A DNA stretch of 64,000 nt from Firmicutes bacterium UBA2530 (GTDB lineage Bacteria; Bacillota; Clostridia; Tissierellales; Sedimentibacteraceae), in contig DDNC01000013.1 in the NCBI GenBank assembly GCA_002340985.1, positions 111,433-175,432 on the forward strand, written 5' to 3'. Positions 62,079-64,000 of the stretch are shown in pieces. The notes beneath the pieces were generated by a model. It ran no database searches. It saw only the letters and a program-made list of their open reading frames with translations, and was not told where the DNA came from. Numbering within the stretch: the first letter of the stretch is position 1; every line of letters begins with the position of its first letter. The position numbers and the translations under genes were made by a program.

Positions 62079-63254
62079 TTATATTTGAGCTACACCTGTT
62101 TCTTTAGCTGCCTCTGCCACTGCTTCTGCCACCGCAGGTCTTACTCGTTTATCAAATGGCATTGGTATAATATAATCCTCCACGAGCTCTTCATCAGAAA
62201 TTAATTCTGATAATGCTTTAGCAGCAGCCAGCTTCATTTCTTCATTTATTTGAGAAGCTCTTACATCAAATGTTCCTCTGAATACTCCTGGAAACGCCAA
62301 GACATTGTTAATCTGATTCGGATAATCTGATCTTCCTGTTCCAACAACTCTTGCTCCAGCTTTCTTTGCCAAATCAGGATCTATTTCAGGAACTGGATTT
62401 GCCATAGCAAATATAATAGCATCTTTATTCATGCTTTTTACCATCTCTTCAGTAACTATATTTGCCTCTGATACACCTATAAATACATCTGCGCCCACTA
62501 AAGAGTCAGCTAAACTTCCTTGCTTTCTATCTTTGTTTGTTACTTTTGCCAATTCTTCTTTAGCCCAATTCATGCCTTTTTCTCTGCCCTTGTAAATAAT
62601 ACCAGTTCTATCTACCATGAGCATATCCTTAACTCCAACATTAAGGACTATTTTTGCTATAGCTACACCTGCAGCTCCTGAACCATTTATTACAACAACT
62701 AAATCTTCCATTCTTTTACCTGTAAGTCTTATGGCATTCATTAAGCCTGCCAATACGATTATTGCAGTACCGTGCTGGTCATCATGGAATACAGGAATAG
62801 ACAGTTTTTCTTTTAACTTTCTTTCAATTTCAAAGCATCTTGGAGCCGAGATATCTTCTAAATTTATACCACCGAATACAGGCTCAATCATTTCAACTAT
62901 TTTTACTATTTCATCAGGGTCCTTAGTTTTAACACAAATAGGGAATGAATCCACTCCTCCAAATTCTTTAAACAACACAGATTTACCTTCCATAACAGGT
63001 ATCGCAGCATATGCTCCAATATCACCTAGTCCTAATACTGCAGTTCCGTCAGAAACAACAGCAACCAAGTTTCCTTTAGATGTATAGTCATAAACTGTGT
63101 TAACATCCTTATGTATTTCTTTGCATGGTTCAGCTACACCTGGTGTATACGCAAGACTTAAAGATGCCTTGTCAGTTACGGGAACCTTGCTCATTATATT
63201 TAATTTACCTTGATTATCCTTGTGCAATTTTAACGCATCATCTCTTAATGACAT
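62079..63254 (-). CDS. Malic enzyme (malate dehydrogenase, oxaloacetate-decarboxylating)
   Basis: A 391-residue short bacterial malic enzyme: YTPGVAEPCKEI, DGTAVLGLGDIGAYAAIPVMEGKSVLFKEFGGVD, metal site FHDDQHGTAIIVLAG and the dinucleotide motif INGSGAAGVAIAK. It gives pyruvate, CO2 and NAD(P)H from malate. It lies 14 bases after the fumarase beta gene in the same unit. Confidence 0.96.
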   Translation of the reverse strand: MSLRDDALKLHKDNQGKLNIMSKVPVTDKASLSLAYTPGVAEPCKEIHKDVNTVYDYTSKGNLVAVVSDGTAVLGLGDIGAYAAIPVMEGKSVLFKEFGGVDSFPICVKTKDPDEIVKIVEMIEPVFGGINLEDISAPRCFEIERKLKEKLSIPVFHDDQHGTAIIVLAGLMNAIRLTGKRMEDLVVVINGSGAAGVAIAKIVLNVGVKDMLMVDRTGIIYKGREKGMNWAKEELAKVTNKDRKQGSLADSLVGADVFIGVSEANIVTEEMVKSMNKDAIIFAMANPVPEIDPDLAKKAGARVVGTGRSDYPNQINNVLAFPGVFRGTFDVRASQINEEMKLAAAKALSELISDEELVEDYIIPMPFDKRVRPAVAEAVAEAAKETGVAQI

Positions 63255-63268
63255 ATAAAATACCTTCC

Positions 63269-63820
63269 TTATACAATTTTGTATTGTTCTTTACCAATTT
63301 TATACAAGTCATTGCCTTGGTTGTCAATTATTAAAGTAACAGGGAAATTTTCAACCTTCAATTTATAGATAGCTTCTGCTCCTAATTCTGGAAAAGCAAT
63401 AACTTCAGCTTCTTTAATTGCTTCTGCCAAAAGAGCTCCTGCCCCCCCAATAGCTGCAAAGTAAACACAGTTGTACCTTATAATCGAATCAACGACCTGC
63501 TGATTCCTAAGACCTTTTCCAATCATTCCTTTTAGGCCATGTTCCATTAATAATGGTGCATATGCATCCATTCTTCCACTTGTTGTTGGACCAGCTGAAC
63601 CAATTGCCTGACCAGGCTTTGCAGGACATGGACCCACGTAATATATTATTTGATTTTTAATATCCATGGGGAGTTCTTCTCCCTTATTAATTAAATCAGC
63701 TAATCTTTTGTGAGCAGCATCACGTCCAGTAAATATAATTCCATTTAACAAAACTCTGTCGCCTGCTTTAAGGTCTTTTACCACTTCATCTGTTAAAGGA
63801 GTATTAATTATTTTAGACAT
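63269..63820 (-). CDS. Class I fumarate hydratase, beta subunit
   Basis: A 183-residue C-terminal domain of the iron-sulfur fumarase/tartrate dehydratase family: NGIIFTGRDAAHKRLADL, GPCPAKPGQAIGSAGPTTSGRMDAYAP and the end YKLKVENFPVTLIIDNQGNDLY. With the alpha subunit it interconverts fumarate and malate. Fumarase fits better than tartrate dehydratase because malic enzyme follows. Confidence 0.93.
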   Translation of the reverse strand: MSKIINTPLTDEVVKDLKAGDRVLLNGIIFTGRDAAHKRLADLINKGEELPMDIKNQIIYYVGPCPAKPGQAIGSAGPTTSGRMDAYAPLLMEHGLKGMIGKGLRNQQVVDSIIRYNCVYFAAIGGAGALLAEAIKEAEVIAFPELGAEAIYKLKVENFPVTLIIDNQGNDLYKIGKEQYKIV

Positions 63821-63832
63821 TTATAACCTCCA

Positions 63833-64000
63833 TTAAATAATTGCTTCTTGATGTCTTGCTACATGACATTGAATGTTTATAGCTACAGGCATACTTGCTA
63901 TATGAGCTGGAAATGTTTCAATATTTACAGCTAATGCTGTGGTTCTTCCGCCAAATCCCTGAGGACCAATACCAAGCTTATTTATTTCTTCAAGCAATTC
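63833..64000 (-). CDS. Class I fumarate hydratase, alpha subunit, C-terminal end
   Basis: The last 55 codons are visible, running off the window edge and stopping at 63833-63835. The sequence KLGIGPQGFGGRTTALAVN, then MPVAINIQCHVARHQEA, is the conserved C-terminus of the alpha subunit, including the last cluster region. It stops 12 bases before the beta subunit start. Confidence 0.92.
   Translation of the reverse strand, partial: ELLEEINKLGIGPQGFGGRTTALAVNIETFPAHIASMPVAINIQCHVARHQEAII

Noticed and set aside
1..64000. CRISPR arrays, tRNA and rRNA genes, transposases, prophage genes
   Set aside because: Looked for on both strands; no regular spacer repeats, cloverleaf-like sequence, transposase motif or phage gene was seen. 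A tRNAscan or CRISPR search would settle it.

Overview
The window is AT-rich DNA from an anaerobic low-GC Firmicute, most likely a member of the class Clostridia. Ethanolamine fermentation in a microcompartment, a molybdenum hydroxylase maturation set, a class I fumarase, many iron-sulfur proteins and strong AGGAGG-type ribosome binding sites all fit this. I cannot name a genus. Nearly all genes lie on the minus strand. I recognise no rRNA, tRNA, CRISPR array or transposase.

Region 1 (1-8.1 kb) is a seven-gene minus-strand operon driven by an excellent sigma-54 promoter at 6376-6391. Three GTGCCA-N4-TGGCAC dyads lie upstream, and the next gene encodes a sigma-54 activator. In transcription order the operon encodes a DRE-TIM aldolase of the HMG-CoA lyase type, class II HMG-CoA reductase, both subunits of an aconitase-X dehydratase, a small Cys-rich protein, a YtcJ-like amidohydrolase and an alanine-type symporter. 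I know no pathway with this combination. It looks like catabolism of a mevalonate-like branched hydroxy acid or its dehydrated or amidated form.

Region 2 (8.2-20.5 kb) is mixed: a CGGC protein, MntP behind a yybP-ykoY manganese riboswitch, AraC and transglutaminase genes, and a DUF169 gene. A metal/redox island follows, with an HMA chaperone, a P1B ATPase with an unusual CPG motif and a half-size Ric-like hemerythrin; TTGAC-N4-RTCAA palindromes precede two of its units. Next come a MarR-controlled heterodimeric ABC exporter and a small DMT transporter.

Region 3 (20.5-34.5 kb) is a complete ethanolamine (eut) microcompartment operon of 18 genes: ammonia lyase, reactivase, aldehyde and alcohol dehydrogenases, PduL, shell proteins EutS (two), L, M, N and one BMC protein with a SAP/Rho_N-like tail, corrinoid adenosyltransferase, EutP, EutH and EutQ. 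Two intrinsic terminators lie inside the operon, one overlapped by an ANTAR-type hexaloop hairpin. No EutV/EutW pair is present in the window.

Region 4 (34.8-40.1 kb) carries housekeeping or accessory genes: a methyltransferase, an AraC/GyrI regulator, two GNATs, a YbaK deacylase and a flavin split-barrel protein.

Region 5 (40.2-64 kb) is a second catabolic locus. It has a PrpR-type sigma-54 activator; a molybdenum hydroxylase with the accessory set known from Desulfovibrio vulgaris DVU_1551-1559; and a second unit encoding nitroreductase, a Cys-rich protein, a two-subunit CoA-transferase, a tripartite tricarboxylate transporter with an extra ferredoxin gene, a cupin and a creatininase-family hydrolase. 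Ldh2-type dehydrogenase, malic enzyme and class I fumarase run to the window end. Sigma-54 promoters with similar TTTCA...GAAA dyads lie before both the hydroxylase gene and the nitroreductase unit, so one activator probably controls both. The likely logic is uptake, hydroxylation, ring or amide opening, CoA activation, and flow through fumarate and malate to pyruvate. The substrate is unknown.
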